Shown: one piece after another, positions 43,101 to 52,096 of the stretch
Numbering within the stretch: the first letter of the stretch is position 1
Layout: the number at the start of each line of letters is the position of its first letter
NCBI GenBank assembly: GCA_002438635.1
Contig: DJPX01000011.1
Location: 80,053 to 144,052 of the forward strand
Source: Bacteroidales bacterium UBA6401
Lineage (GTDB): Bacteria > Bacteroidota > Bacteroidia > Bacteroidales > UBA932
Length of the DNA stretch: 64,000 bases
Reading direction: 5' to 3'
Made by a program: the position numbers and the translations under genes
The notes under the pieces: generated by a model
What the model saw: the letters and a program-made list of their open reading frames with translations, nothing else
Databases searched by the model: none
Told to the model about the DNA's origin: nothing

Positions 43101-43225
43101 ATGCATTGATTTCAAGTGGAACCTCACCATCATATTTGAAGTTTAATAAGTCGTCAGATCAAATGCGTTTCCGTTACTACAAGACAGGTCAAACGGCTAT
43201 TCAACTTTACAAACTTGAAGATTAA
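40112..43225 (+). CDS. Large BACON / OB-fold repeat lipoprotein
   Basis: A 1037-residue surface lipoprotein (lipobox ALFTSC, Cys21, then EQDLEM). About three BACON modules (around 25-118, 235-325 and 545-630) alternate with at least four OB-fold-like modules (around 128-230, 326-425, 426-535, 635-720) marked by ADFLA...YRITAKI, YGNLYAQDGTG, VYVYGL and GDIITFVGTRGRYDD. Modules 2 and 3 repeat the phrase KNDKSFASL. A Big_2 Ig-like domain (about 805-885, ATIKYSSADETIATVSADG) and a C-terminal 145-residue beta domain (YFVKVTEAPTDWSGTYLIV) follow. Such OB-fold modules (DUF5689/DUF6359-like) are often next to nucleases. It follows the TBDT by 12 bases and ends at a strong terminator. Nucleic-acid binding is inference. 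Confidence 0.65.
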   Translation: MKLKKIIATLALPLMALFTSCEQDLEMETRISTDKSTYEVEATGGNVVVKLLATQDWKAVVSPSTSLDEVDDITVEPESGSASSSIVEVTVKVPENKGYDRKANISFLGATVSGAVTIEQKGAQGERLLTCTIAEFLAKPVDASVYYILTGEVTNSTTPTTYSNFTLRDPKTGDEVLIYGLAYKDDVSNQKVGLLSKEGIEEGDEITIASTRGEYNGTIEGINSYYISHKKSESPMIKLGSTEVTAAKGSTFDLAVSSNLVTWTLSSNVSWLTFEPATGDKSATVVVTVAEDGEGDEGVITLAAEGLESVTCKVTRTDIMDITIADFLAAEVSDKPYRITAKIESIANDTYGNLYAQDGTGRVYVYGLTATKVDKNDKSFASLELREGDIITFVGTRGRYDDAKVEDQKEQVSGAYLEVSYKSTDVTISEFLTKEVASKYLESPYYRLTGIVKEIVKEEYGNIYLKEENSDTFVYVYGITKAPVAKNDKSFASLGVKVGDKLTIVGQRGQYASAKDENQKEQVANAYFISVESGDAPLPPVEDDLTVENATVEVEADATSASFTVKSNLDWTVSKVEGEWITSFTESGSKDGTIAVEFAANEGEARSAKFTVKGGEKSVELTLTQKAAAAGSEYSTFAEIIAALNAGSEDSFKAKDALVVASGNGRIVVNDNTGSMYIYSKAATCKVGDVITLEGEPELYDGCPEWYAPTITVTGTKDVVYPEPKVYDEAALTAYASAPVIEYAKIDAVKEGSSIKVGSQVVYPQSSIEIPEGEITLYGYTIGYSSKYNNTSLVVVKVDLRAIVSTINVFSTASVNVGETVSLDATTNSPATIKYSSADETIATVSADGVVTGVKEGTTEITVSVPAEGVYTEASAKVTITVKPAGTISEDKYFVKVTEAPTDWSGTYLIVCEDQKAAFDGSLEKLDAVNNYKEVEVAGGKILATDDLKKITFVINGTNKSLKAASGKYVGYTAAKNGLSTSDEVIENKFDLDKEGNALISSGTSPSYLKFNKSSDQMRFRYYKTGQTAIQLYKLED

Positions 43226-43255
43226 TTCGCTTTTAATAGTTGAATAAAACATTAT

Positions 43256-43291
43256 AAAAAAGGGGTTCGGGCTAGTCCGAATCCCTTTTTT
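43256..43291. terminator. Bidirectional intrinsic terminator
   Basis: AAAAAAGGGGTTCGG pairs with CCGAATCCCTTTTTT (one G:T), with T runs on both strands. It separates the TBDT-lipoprotein pair from the inverted DUF4434 gene. The space to 43419 holds nothing else I recognise. Confidence 0.9.
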
Positions 43292-43419
43292 AGTAAGCGT
43301 AAAATTAATTTACAAGAGGATAAACAACTGATATGAAAATATTTAGTTTCCTTTATGTTGAAATTAGAAATACATTGTAATATCACAAAAAGGTTATCCT
43401 ATTGCCATACATAAGGTTA

Positions 43420-44880
43420 TTATTCCACTACGATTTCGGAACAAAGAATGGTACCACTTGCTGTATATGCCTTAAGCCTAATATATCTTCCATTAACATT
43501 AAGTTTATCGGCAAGAATTACATCGGTCCAGCAATCCAGCAGTTTGTTCGGCCAATTCTCGTATGTTACTGTCTTAACGGCTGTAAAGTGTTTTCCATCG
43601 TTTGATACTTCTATTTCAAGGCACTGAGGAATTACTATCCCACCTGAATAATAGTCGCAAAAATGTGCTCCCACTTTTGAAATCGCTTTTTTATTACCCA
43701 GGTCAATAATGCACTCCATCTTTCCATCTTCGAAAGAGTTCCACGCCGAGTCGGAAGGATTCTCCCATCCGAATTTCCCATCGCTTAATTCTTTAGGCCC
43801 ACTAACCACTTTATATGAGCCGAAATCTTTCCCACTGAGTATTTCCTCGAGCATTTTCCATCTATGATCCCCAGAACGCCAAGCCATATAGTCGCGATAA
43901 GCTTCATTGGCATAAATAGGCTGTCCTACAGGATATTCTGAACCTGGCTTGTCAAACATCCCAACCACTATAAAACTGATGATTTTGTCCGCACCGGCCT
44001 GGCTTACACCCACGATTTGAGATAGGTATCGGGCAAATGATGCCGGAATCAAACTTGAAAACCAATTGTTAGGCTGACGATCCCAAGTAAAGGCTTCGAC
44101 ATTGGCCCAGAATTCTATGCCGGCCTTTTTATGTATTTCACCTACTTGACGGAAATGTTCTTTCATGTTCTGCATGGGGAATTGTTCACGCACACAACCT
44201 ATTTCGTCCTGATATGCAATTATATCTACATCGAGATCGCAGATCGACTTTTCGAAGCGGGGATCATCTATATGTGCTCCGAATAGTCCGTAAGGGGAGA
44301 TGAGGACCTTAACACCGGGAGTCAACTCGCGAGCGTGGGCTGAGATTTTATTTACTCCCTGTACGGCATAATCGCTTAGATAGGGGATGAAGCAGCCTTC
44401 GATAGGAATATACCAGCCCTCGAAAGAAGGCCGTTTGCCGTATAATTGGGCCAATTCATCCATAAAGCGACGATTAGTCTCTATTACATAAGGATCTTTA
44501 AGGTCATCGAGTTGATCACGCGCCCATCCGCAGCCTAGGAATACCTTCATGTTCAGTTTATCTGCGGTATCCATAATGGCATCTATCGGACTTATCCTTC
44601 CTTCAGGATAGCCGTGTGGCATGAAAGTGCAAGGATACATTGCTTTCCCTTCATTGGCTACTGTTACGATGACTAGGCAGTCGACGCCCATTTCGTGTAA
44701 TTCGGTTACTTTACAAGCCCAACGCTCCGGATTGCTTTGGTCGACATTACGCTGGTTCGTATAGTTGTTTCGCTCGTCCTGCCAGAAGAAATTAATGAAT
44801 GTTCCGCTGACGGGCTTAACTTCAGCTCGAGCCAATACGGAAGTTAAAAGAAAAATGGAAAAAAGTAGTTTTTGTTTCAT
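43420..44880 (-). CDS. DUF4434-type TIM-barrel protein with C-terminal carbohydrate-binding-like domain
   Basis: A 486-residue secreted protein (signal peptide ending VLARA). The N-terminal 330 residues form a barrel of the DUF4434 kind: GTFINFFWQDE, GVDCLVIVTVANEG, MKVFLGCGWARDQ, FEGWYIPIEG, VLISPYG, VDIIAYQDEIGC, FWANVEAFTW, an arrangement resembling glycoside-hydrolase barrels with acidic residues at strand ends. The last 140 residues look like an F5/8 type C (discoidin) sandwich (SKVGAHFCDYYSGGIVIPQC, YIRLKAYTASGT). It is inverted relative to both flanking operons and has its own unit. Substrate unknown; a glycosidase role is inference. Confidence 0.65.
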   Translation of the reverse strand: MKQKLLFSIFLLTSVLARAEVKPVSGTFINFFWQDERNNYTNQRNVDQSNPERWACKVTELHEMGVDCLVIVTVANEGKAMYPCTFMPHGYPEGRISPIDAIMDTADKLNMKVFLGCGWARDQLDDLKDPYVIETNRRFMDELAQLYGKRPSFEGWYIPIEGCFIPYLSDYAVQGVNKISAHARELTPGVKVLISPYGLFGAHIDDPRFEKSICDLDVDIIAYQDEIGCVREQFPMQNMKEHFRQVGEIHKKAGIEFWANVEAFTWDRQPNNWFSSLIPASFARYLSQIVGVSQAGADKIISFIVVGMFDKPGSEYPVGQPIYANEAYRDYMAWRSGDHRWKMLEEILSGKDFGSYKVVSGPKELSDGKFGWENPSDSAWNSFEDGKMECIIDLGNKKAISKVGAHFCDYYSGGIVIPQCLEIEVSNDGKHFTAVKTVTYENWPNKLLDCWTDVILADKLNVNGRYIRLKAYTASGTILCSEIVVE

Positions 44881-44939
44881 ATAAAAAATGAATATGTGTT
44901 ATTTGCTTACAAAAGTATGGAAAAATCCGCATTTATTAC

Positions 44940-44947
44940 TAACTTTG
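44940..44947 (+). promoter_or_regulatory. Candidate -7 box of the nuclease operon
   Basis: TAACTTTG, 36 bases before the ATG at 44984. No TTTG at the right distance upstream. Confidence 0.4.
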
Positions 44948-44983
44948 GAGACAAGTAAATATTTATTCATTTAAAATAATACA

Positions 44984-46810
44984 ATGAAAACTAACAGAAT
45001 TTTTGCAAGCGCGTTTGCTGCACTAGCAGTGCTCGCGTCATGTCAAGAGAAAAATGACCCTACGACTGGAGAAGCCACTCTCACGATTAAGGGCGAAACC
45101 TCTTTGACATTGGATAAGTCATCCCAGAGTGTTGATATTGAGTTCGTGGCTACTCGAGACTGGACAGCCAAGTCTAATCAGGAATGGGCTTCAGTTGATC
45201 CTGCGTCAGGTAGTGCTTCGAATGATGCACAGAAGGTTACTATCACGGTTCTTCCAAATGATGGCCCTGCACGTGAGGCTAAGGTGACCCTTTCCATAGG
45301 TGTACTAAAGAAAACAGTCACTATAAATCAAGAAGGTGATGGCGTAGCTCCTGACGGAACTAAGGAGAATCCTTTCGATGTCGCTACAGCTGTGGCTAAA
45401 TGTGTAGAGATAGGTGAGACACAGTCTACGGAAAAGTACTATGTAAAGGGTGTGGTATCAGGTATTAAGAATGCTACTGGTATAGCTCAGTATGGTAATG
45501 TCGACTTTTGGATTACTGCAGACGGCTCTGAAAGCGAGACTAAACTTCTTGTATTCCAGTGCCTTTATCTTGGAGGGGAAAAATTCACTTCAGAAGATCA
45601 ACTTAAAGTAGGCGATAATGTAGTAGTTTATGGACCACTTGTAAACTATAAGGGCAATACTCCGGAAACTGGCGGAAAAGGCTCTACTATGATAGTTAAA
45701 CTTAACGATAAAGAGAGTGAGGCTGGTGGTAGCACGGGCGAGCTAAAGACAGAGCCTAAAGGAACTGGTACAGAGTCAGATCCTTTTAACGCAGCTGCTG
45801 CTATAAAGAAGGCACAGGAGGTAGGCACAACAGCAAGCACAGAGCAGTACTATATTAAGGGAAAGATAGTTTCATTTAAAGAATTCAGTGCGCAATACGG
45901 AAATATGTCATTCTATATTTCAGATGATGGAACTGCGGAGCTGGATCAATTCCTTATTTTCCGTGTGCTTTCATTTGGTGGAGAGAAGTTCGTATCTGCA
46001 GACCAGCTTAAGGTAGGTGATGAAGTAGTAGTTAAGGCAGCTGTAGTTAATTACTATGGTAACACTCCTGAAACAAATCAGGGAGGTCAGGTTATCAGCG
46101 TTAATGGTGGACAGGAAGAGACTTCATATCTTTCACTATCAAGTACTTCTCGTGAAGAGGCTTCTACAGCTGGCTCATTTGAGATAAAGGTTAACTCAAA
46201 TCAGAGCTGGACAGTGGCTTCAGACAGCGATTGGGCTAAAGTATCAGAGGCATCAGGCGAAGGTAGTAAAAGTGTCTATGTAGATTATACTGCTAACACT
46301 ACAGGAAAGGCTCGCACGGCTAAAATTACTTTCACCGCTAAAGACGGAAAGACGGTAGTTTATACCTTCACTCAACTTGAAGAGGGCGCCGCTGTGGCTG
46401 TGGAACTCACTTGGACTAAAAGTGATTGGGTAGTTTCAGGTGATGAAATTTCTCTTGAAAAAGATGGATATAAAATCATTATAAAGAAGAATGCTGGCAC
46501 GACAAAGCCAGATCAGGGCATAAGAGATAATGGTGATATACGTGCTTATGCTAAAGCTTCTATTACCATATCGGCAGAGAAAGAAATGACAGCTATAGAT
46601 ATTATTCTTGCTTCAGATGCAAGCTTCCGCTATTGCCCGGTAACTGTTGATAATGGAGCTCTTGCAGAGCAAGCAAAGGGAGATGAAAAAGTTTCTTGGA
46701 CAGGTAATTCAAAAAGCGTGACATTTACAGTGGGCGAGAAGGCTACCTTAGGAACTGATGGTGCAGAAAAGGCTGCCCAGCTTCGCTTCCGTAGTATTGA
46801 AATTAAGTAA
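44984..46810 (+). CDS. BACON / double OB-fold lipoprotein heading the nuclease operon
   Basis: A 608-residue lipoprotein (lipobox AVLASC, Cys20). Order: BACON module (about 30-115, DWTAKSNQEWASVDPASGSAS, ending PAREAKVTLSIG), OB-fold module 1 (about 120-235, ENPFDVATAVAKC, KYYVKGVVSG, GNVDFWITADG, GDNVVVYGPLVNYKGNTPET), OB-fold module 2 (about 250-370, paralogous: YYIKGKIVS, GDEVVVKAAVVNYYGNTPET), BACON module 2 (about 375-460), and a C-terminal beta-sandwich. It resembles DUF6359-type modules. Its stop overlaps the start of the endonuclease gene (TAATG), the closest coupling possible. Its BACON module shares an exact 31-nt segment (45263-45293) with a distant lipoprotein gene. Nucleic-acid binding is inferred from context and fold. 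Confidence 0.68.
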   Translation: MKTNRIFASAFAALAVLASCQEKNDPTTGEATLTIKGETSLTLDKSSQSVDIEFVATRDWTAKSNQEWASVDPASGSASNDAQKVTITVLPNDGPAREAKVTLSIGVLKKTVTINQEGDGVAPDGTKENPFDVATAVAKCVEIGETQSTEKYYVKGVVSGIKNATGIAQYGNVDFWITADGSESETKLLVFQCLYLGGEKFTSEDQLKVGDNVVVYGPLVNYKGNTPETGGKGSTMIVKLNDKESEAGGSTGELKTEPKGTGTESDPFNAAAAIKKAQEVGTTASTEQYYIKGKIVSFKEFSAQYGNMSFYISDDGTAELDQFLIFRVLSFGGEKFVSADQLKVGDEVVVKAAVVNYYGNTPETNQGGQVISVNGGQEETSYLSLSSTSREEASTAGSFEIKVNSNQSWTVASDSDWAKVSEASGEGSKSVYVDYTANTTGKARTAKITFTAKDGKTVVYTFTQLEEGAAVAVELTWTKSDWVVSGDEISLEKDGYKIIIKKNAGTTKPDQGIRDNGDIRAYAKASITISAEKEMTAIDIILASDASFRYCPVTVDNGALAEQAKGDEKVSWTGNSKSVTFTVGEKATLGTDGAEKAAQLRFRSIEIK

Positions 46811-47997
46811 TGAACTTACTTAAACAATTTATAATTATATTTTTATCGGCTTCTATCCTATTCTCCTGCAAGGGGAATGGGATAGTGCCAGATAATGGCG
46901 AAGCCGAATTTGATTTGACTTTGCAATATTCTGAAGTCTCCTTTGCAAAGGGATACATGTTTGTGGATGTGGAGGCATCGGATAGGTGGAACCTAGAACT
47001 TGAATTTGAAGACGGAGACGATGCCTGGGCGACACTTTCTCAAACAGAAGGGTCCGGCTCTAAGCATAGCATAGTTCTTTCCTATGATGCTTACACTGGG
47101 AGTTCTGGAAGGACATTGTTAATTTTATTGAACTCTGATGGTATGCAGGTGACCCGTTCGCTTTATCAGGGAAGAGTTCAGAGCTCGAAAATGAAAAAGA
47201 CGGCCGATGTTAGTTGGCTTGAACTCCCGGAAACTCAGGAATGGGATGGGCTTGAATGGGGCGTGGTGAGAATGAAGTCTAATCCTAAAATGAGAAACTA
47301 TTCTTATTATTGGGATTACGATGCTCTCGTAGCTCATTGGGTAGCATATCCTCTTAATCAAGGCCTAATAGGCAGTGGAAGCAGGACCAATGCGTGGGGC
47401 TTGGATCCTAATTTGCCAGAAAGCCAGCAGCCGGTGTTATATCGTAGCTGGGGTACGGGAATGGATAGAGGCCATCAGATCCCATCTGCCGATAGGCTCT
47501 GCGAGGGAGATAATCAAGCTACATTTTACGGAACCAATATGACTCCACAGATAGGAAATGGTTTCAATCAAGACATTTGGGCTACGCTCGAAAATAAGGT
47601 GCGCTCGTGGAGTTATAACTGTGACACACTTTATGTGGTTACAGGTTGTGTGGTGAGGGATGGTTCAACCGATGGTAAGTATAATAGCGTGGGTGGTTAT
47701 TGTACCGATAATAATGGGAAAAGAGTGGCTATACCTACGGCATATTATAAGGCTGTATTGAGATATTCTAAGTCGTCCTCTTCCTATGGTTATGGTGGAT
47801 ATTGCGGTGCTGCCATCTATTTGGAGCATAAGCGATATTCGAGCTCAGCCGTTACTTCGTCTATGCTTATCTCTATAGACGAACTGGAAGATATACTGGG
47901 AATGGATTTATTTGTCAATCTTCCTAAGGTTATAGGAGAAGAAATGTCGGCAAAAGTGGAGGCTCAAGACCCACAAAAAGTAGGAATTTGGAAGTAA
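46810..47997 (+). CDS. DNA/RNA non-specific endonuclease (NUC family) lipoprotein
   Basis: A 395-residue lipoprotein (lipobox ILFSC, Cys20) with a degenerate BACON-like module (about 30-125) before the nuclease. The catalytic beta-beta-alpha-metal core carries DRGHQIPSADR (His about 221 is the general base) and, after it, YGTNMTPQIGNGFNQDIW with the Mg-binding Asn, followed by LYVVTGCVV: the full Serratia-nuclease-type set. It cleaves DNA and RNA to 5'-phosphorylated pieces. Lipidation places it in the envelope, probably on the surface. It is coupled to the OB-fold lipoprotein before it and to the EEP enzyme after it. Confidence 0.9.
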   Translation: MNLLKQFIIIFLSASILFSCKGNGIVPDNGEAEFDLTLQYSEVSFAKGYMFVDVEASDRWNLELEFEDGDDAWATLSQTEGSGSKHSIVLSYDAYTGSSGRTLLILLNSDGMQVTRSLYQGRVQSSKMKKTADVSWLELPETQEWDGLEWGVVRMKSNPKMRNYSYYWDYDALVAHWVAYPLNQGLIGSGSRTNAWGLDPNLPESQQPVLYRSWGTGMDRGHQIPSADRLCEGDNQATFYGTNMTPQIGNGFNQDIWATLENKVRSWSYNCDTLYVVTGCVVRDGSTDGKYNSVGGYCTDNNGKRVAIPTAYYKAVLRYSKSSSSYGYGGYCGAAIYLEHKRYSSSAVTSSMLISIDELEDILGMDLFVNLPKVIGEEMSAKVEAQDPQKVGIWK

Positions 47998-48011
47998 TTA
48001 TTAACACTTAT

Positions 48012-49082
48012 ATGAAGAAATTGTTTGTTTCAGTGTTCTGTTTTTTACTGGTTTTCAGTTCTTTTGCGCAGAAAACCAAGCAGAATTACGTTATCGGGTT
48101 CTATAATCTTGAGAACCTTTTCGATATTTATGATGATCCGGTAAAAAACGATGCTGAGTTTTTGCCTGAGGGAAAGAATAAATGGACTCAGGCTAAATAT
48201 GATATAAAGCAGCATAATATGGCTAAGGTCATAGCGGAGATGGCTAAAAATAATGGTCGCTACCATACTATTTTAGGAGTTTCCGAAATCGAAAACCGTC
48301 TGGTTCTCGAAGATCTTGTAAGTCAGCCTGCTATAGCCGATGCTAATTTCCAGATAGTTCATTATGATAGCCCTGACAGGCGAGGAGTGGATGTAGCTCT
48401 TTTATATAAACCTGACCAGTTTACATATCTGGATAGTGAAAGCATTCCTTTTACTTTTGAAGAAAGTGACATCGATTTTTCAGATACGGATACCGATTAT
48501 TTTAGAACGCGTGACATCCTTATGGTTCATGGCTTGATAGATGGAGAGCACTTCGCCTTTTATGTAATGCACTTGCCTTCGCGAGTTGGAGGGAAGGGGG
48601 GTAATCTTCGTAGCCGTGGAGCAGAAATAGCTTATTCTCATGCTTTGATGATGGAAGAGATGTATCCCGGAATAAAGATAGTAATGATGGGGGATATGAA
48701 TGACGATCCTTTCGATGACTCTATGACAGTCTATCTTCATGGGAAAGAAACTAAAGAAGAAATGGAGCCACAGGATTTTTATAACCCGTATCTTTCTATG
48801 ATAAAGGCTGGCTATGGTTCTTTATGTTATCAAGGTACATGGTGTATATATGATCAGGAACTTGTGAATTATAACCTTGCACTGGCACCTCATGGAGGGC
48901 TTAAGATTCAGCCGGTTACAAAGGGGCGCGGTGTATGGTACGATGGTGTTGTATTTAAGCGCCCATTTATGACCACACAAAAAGGCCAGTACAAAGGATA
49001 TCCATTTAGAACATTTTCTAATGGAGCTTTCGTGGGAGGTTATTCGGATCATTATCCTACATACATTGTCATAGGTAAATAA
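48012..49082 (+). CDS. Secreted endonuclease/exonuclease/phosphatase-family protein
   Basis: A 356-residue exported protein (signal peptide ending SSFAQ). I choose ATG 48012 (MKKLFVSVF) over an ATG eight codons earlier that overlaps the previous gene. DNase-I-fold motifs are clear: VIGFYNLENLFD, GVSEIENR (metal Glu), RRGVDVALLY, MHLPSR, MMGDMNDDP (catalytic Asp/Asn) and GGYSDHYP (catalytic His). Family members are nucleases or phosphodiesterases; working with the upstream NUC enzyme it could trim oligonucleotides. It is 14 bases after the endonuclease and 14 before the next TBDT gene. Confidence 0.88.
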   Translation: MKKLFVSVFCFLLVFSSFAQKTKQNYVIGFYNLENLFDIYDDPVKNDAEFLPEGKNKWTQAKYDIKQHNMAKVIAEMAKNNGRYHTILGVSEIENRLVLEDLVSQPAIADANFQIVHYDSPDRRGVDVALLYKPDQFTYLDSESIPFTFEESDIDFSDTDTDYFRTRDILMVHGLIDGEHFAFYVMHLPSRVGGKGGNLRSRGAEIAYSHALMMEEMYPGIKIVMMGDMNDDPFDDSMTVYLHGKETKEEMEPQDFYNPYLSMIKAGYGSLCYQGTWCIYDQELVNYNLALAPHGGLKIQPVTKGRGVWYDGVVFKRPFMTTQKGQYKGYPFRTFSNGAFVGGYSDHYPTYIVIGK

Positions 49083-49096
49083 TAAAATTTAATATA

Positions 49097-52081
49097 ATGA
49101 ATAAAAGACTAATAGGTACCATTGCTATCTTTATGCTTCTTCCTATCGCCGCTTTAGCAGCGCAGTGGGGAGGTGTGAAAGCGACAGTGGTCAATAGGGC
49201 GGGACGAGTTCCCATTTCTGGCGCTACCATTATGGTTAATCAAGGCGGACAGATAGTTGCCAATGCTATTTCGGACAGCGAAGGTAAATTCGAAATCGAT
49301 GGCTTGGAGAATGGCGCATATAAGATAAGCGTCAAGGCGGAAGGATTCGTGCCTTCCGAGATTAATCTTCAGGTGGAGGGTTTTGTAAAAGATTTGATCT
49401 TTGTTTCTTTGGTAGCCGAGCAGGTAATAAATGAGGCTGACGACTCCAGTTATGCTGAATTCGATATGGAAGATTCCGGCTATACTGATAACCCGGCCAT
49501 TCTTTTTGGGGCCAATGACCCATACAATAACATTGTAGGTTATGGTTTTAGCGATGTGCGCTTTAAAAACAGGGGATATAATAGTGAAACGCAGGATGTG
49601 CTCTTCGCAGGAGTTCCGCTTAATGATGCTTTGACGGGCTATTCTCCTTACTCTTTGTGGAGTGGATTGAATGAGGCTACACGTAATAAGGAAACGACCA
49701 TTGGTCTTGATGCACATGAGACATCATTCGGTGGATACAATGGCGTGACCAGCATACTTGGTACACCTTCAAGCGTACGCCCTGGCTTCCGATTCAGTAT
49801 TCTTTCTAACTCAGCTCTATATCGTCTACGACTTATGGCCAATTATGCCTCTGGAGAAATGGATAATGGTTGGAGTTATGCGGTAAATGTTTCTGCTCGT
49901 TTGGGTGGAAATGATTGGGTTAAAGGTGTATATTATAAGTATATATCATACTATGCAGGAGCGGAGAAGAAGTTCAATGACGAACACCGCTTGGCATTTA
50001 TGACCTTTGCCACTCCGGGAGAAAGAGGTGCACAGAATGCTTCTACTCAGGAGGTTTACGATTTGATGAAGGACAATATGTATAACTCTAACTGGGGTTA
50101 TCAAGATGGAAAGATGCGAAATGCTCGTGTGCGTAGCGTATTTGAGCCTATATTTGTGGCTAAATACACCTATACTCCAAGTACGGATCTCGAACTAAAC
50201 GCTACTTTGCTTTTCAGGACGGGACGCAATGGGTATTCGGCTCTTGACTGGTATGACTCGGCAGATCCTCGCCCGGATTATTATCGTAATCTTCCAAGCT
50301 ATTTCTATGATGACAATGCCGATCTTAGCCGTTATGATGAATATCAAGCAGCGCAGCAAAGGGAAGCATGGCTTTTTGATGTTAATACTCAGCATATTGA
50401 CTGGGATAGACTATATAATATAAACTATAATTCTGAGGGTGGACGTTCAAAATATGTACTTCAGGACAGACGTACCGACCAGAATGACTTGAATCTTGCG
50501 CTTACCGGGAAATGGACTCCGTATAGCTGGTTTACTCTTAATGGAGGTCTTAACGCACGTATTAACAGAACTGAATATTTCCAGACTGTAAAGGATCTTC
50601 TTGGAGGTCAATATTATCTGAATATCAATAATTTCGCTGAAAGAGATTATGCCTTCTCTCAGGCTAAGATTCAAAACGACCTCGACTATTGGATTCGTAA
50701 TGGTGAGGCTCAAGTTCTAAAGAAGGGTGACAAATATGGATATGATTACTATGCTCAGGTAAGGAACGCAAAACTCTGGGCAGATGGGTCCTTTGATTTT
50801 GGCCCTTTGAAAGCAAATATCGCAGCGAAGATAGGATATGAGACATTCTGGAGAGATGGTTTAATGCGTAATGGTTTGTTCCCTGGTGTGCAGGCCGATG
50901 GGTCTGATTACATAATAGAAGGAGTTAATCTATCTAAAGATGGTGATTATCAGACATCTTATGGTAAGAGTGAAAAGGCCAAGTTCCTTACGGGAGCTGT
51001 AAAAGCAGGGGTTGAATATGTCCTTGCTGGTGGCCATCGTTTCTTTGCCAATGCCGGTTATTTTGAGGATGCTCCTAAATTTAACGGCTCTTTCCTTTCA
51101 CCTCGCACACGTAATACTCTTACTCCGAATTTAACCAATAGTAAGACGCTTTCTGCTGATATTAATTATCAGTATAGTCGAGGCGGATATAACCTAAGAT
51201 TCAGTGCCTTTTATACTAACATCGCAGATCAAAGCAAGGTGATGAGTTTCTACGATGACTCTCAACACTCTTTCACTAATTTCGCGATGACAGGTATAGA
51301 TGAGCGTCATGCAGGTATCGAACTTGGTTTTAAGGTTCCTTTCTTTATTACCAATCTGACACTTCAAGGGGCTCTCAGTTTAGGTGAGTATGTTTATACC
51401 TCGACTCCTCGTATGACCCAGACTATTGACAATAGTTCTGCTGTAGTGGTTGAGAATGAACCTATTACATATTGGGCTTCACACCCTGTATATGCTAAAA
51501 ATGCAGATGGTTCTTATGTGGTGGACGAAAACGGCAAATACAAGATTTCAAAGGTGCAGAAGCATTATGTGCCTTCTACTCCTCAACTCGCAGCTAATCT
51601 TGGTCTTAACTACCGTTTGCCTTCTTATTGGTTCTTCTCTTTAGGGGCTAATTATTATGCCAATAATTACTTGAGTATGAATCCGCTCTATCGTACGGAA
51701 CTCGCAGTAGTGGGCCCGGATGACAAGCTTTCATCGGCTTCGCGCGAGGAGCACCGCAAATCATGGCTTCTTACAGAGGATATCGTTAACGAAGGTCTCA
51801 GTGCGGAAGAGATAGAATATATGGCTGCACAAGAGAAGTTTAGCCCTGCTTTTGTGATAAATGCAAGTATAGGAAAGTCGTGGTACATCCAGCGTAAATA
51901 TCAGTTCGGTTTCTCTTTGGAAATAAAGAATATGCTTAACAATAGAGATATACGAACCGGAGGATACGAACAGACCAGAATTCTTAAGAGCGGTAGTTAC
52001 ACAAGGTATTATCGTTTCGACTCCAAGTATTTCTATATGCAGGGAGCCAATTATATGTTGAACCTTTATTTTAGATTCTAA
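49097..52081 (+). CDS. TonB-dependent receptor of the nuclease operon
   Basis: A 994-residue outer-membrane receptor: signal peptide ending ALAAQ, carboxypeptidase-regulatory-like domain (about 25-108, VPISGATIMVNQGG, GAYKISVKAEGF), a plug region (GYGFSDVRFKNRGYNSETQD, NGVTSILGTPSSVR; about 150-240), then a barrel ending YMLNLYFRF with terminal Phe. It is paralogous in layout, not close in sequence, to the receptor at 36668-40099. It lies 14 bases after the EEP gene and 15 before a DUF5689-type lipoprotein, so receptor and lipoprotein probably work as a pair. Import of nucleotides or oligonucleotides is inferred from context. Confidence 0.85.
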   Translation: MNKRLIGTIAIFMLLPIAALAAQWGGVKATVVNRAGRVPISGATIMVNQGGQIVANAISDSEGKFEIDGLENGAYKISVKAEGFVPSEINLQVEGFVKDLIFVSLVAEQVINEADDSSYAEFDMEDSGYTDNPAILFGANDPYNNIVGYGFSDVRFKNRGYNSETQDVLFAGVPLNDALTGYSPYSLWSGLNEATRNKETTIGLDAHETSFGGYNGVTSILGTPSSVRPGFRFSILSNSALYRLRLMANYASGEMDNGWSYAVNVSARLGGNDWVKGVYYKYISYYAGAEKKFNDEHRLAFMTFATPGERGAQNASTQEVYDLMKDNMYNSNWGYQDGKMRNARVRSVFEPIFVAKYTYTPSTDLELNATLLFRTGRNGYSALDWYDSADPRPDYYRNLPSYFYDDNADLSRYDEYQAAQQREAWLFDVNTQHIDWDRLYNINYNSEGGRSKYVLQDRRTDQNDLNLALTGKWTPYSWFTLNGGLNARINRTEYFQTVKDLLGGQYYLNINNFAERDYAFSQAKIQNDLDYWIRNGEAQVLKKGDKYGYDYYAQVRNAKLWADGSFDFGPLKANIAAKIGYETFWRDGLMRNGLFPGVQADGSDYIIEGVNLSKDGDYQTSYGKSEKAKFLTGAVKAGVEYVLAGGHRFFANAGYFEDAPKFNGSFLSPRTRNTLTPNLTNSKTLSADINYQYSRGGYNLRFSAFYTNIADQSKVMSFYDDSQHSFTNFAMTGIDERHAGIELGFKVPFFITNLTLQGALSLGEYVYTSTPRMTQTIDNSSAVVVENEPITYWASHPVYAKNADGSYVVDENGKYKISKVQKHYVPSTPQLAANLGLNYRLPSYWFFSLGANYYANNYLSMNPLYRTELAVVGPDDKLSSASREEHRKSWLLTEDIVNEGLSAEEIEYMAAQEKFSPAFVINASIGKSWYIQRKYQFGFSLEIKNMLNNRDIRTGGYEQTRILKSGSYTRYYRFDSKYFYMQGANYMLNLYFRF

Positions 52082-52088
52082 GGAGGAG
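52080..52088 (+). promoter_or_regulatory. Strong Shine-Dalgarno sequence before the DUF5689-like gene
   Basis: AAGGAGGAG, eight bases before the ATG at 52097 and overlapping the stop codon of the TBDT gene. Most starts in the window lack such a site. Confidence 0.6.
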
Positions 52089-52096
52089 CATTATTT

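Noticed and set aside
36668..43225. SusC/SusD pair
   Set aside because: The receptor has Oar-type plug motifs and the partner is a BACON/OB-fold protein, without the TPR-type helical fold of SusD.
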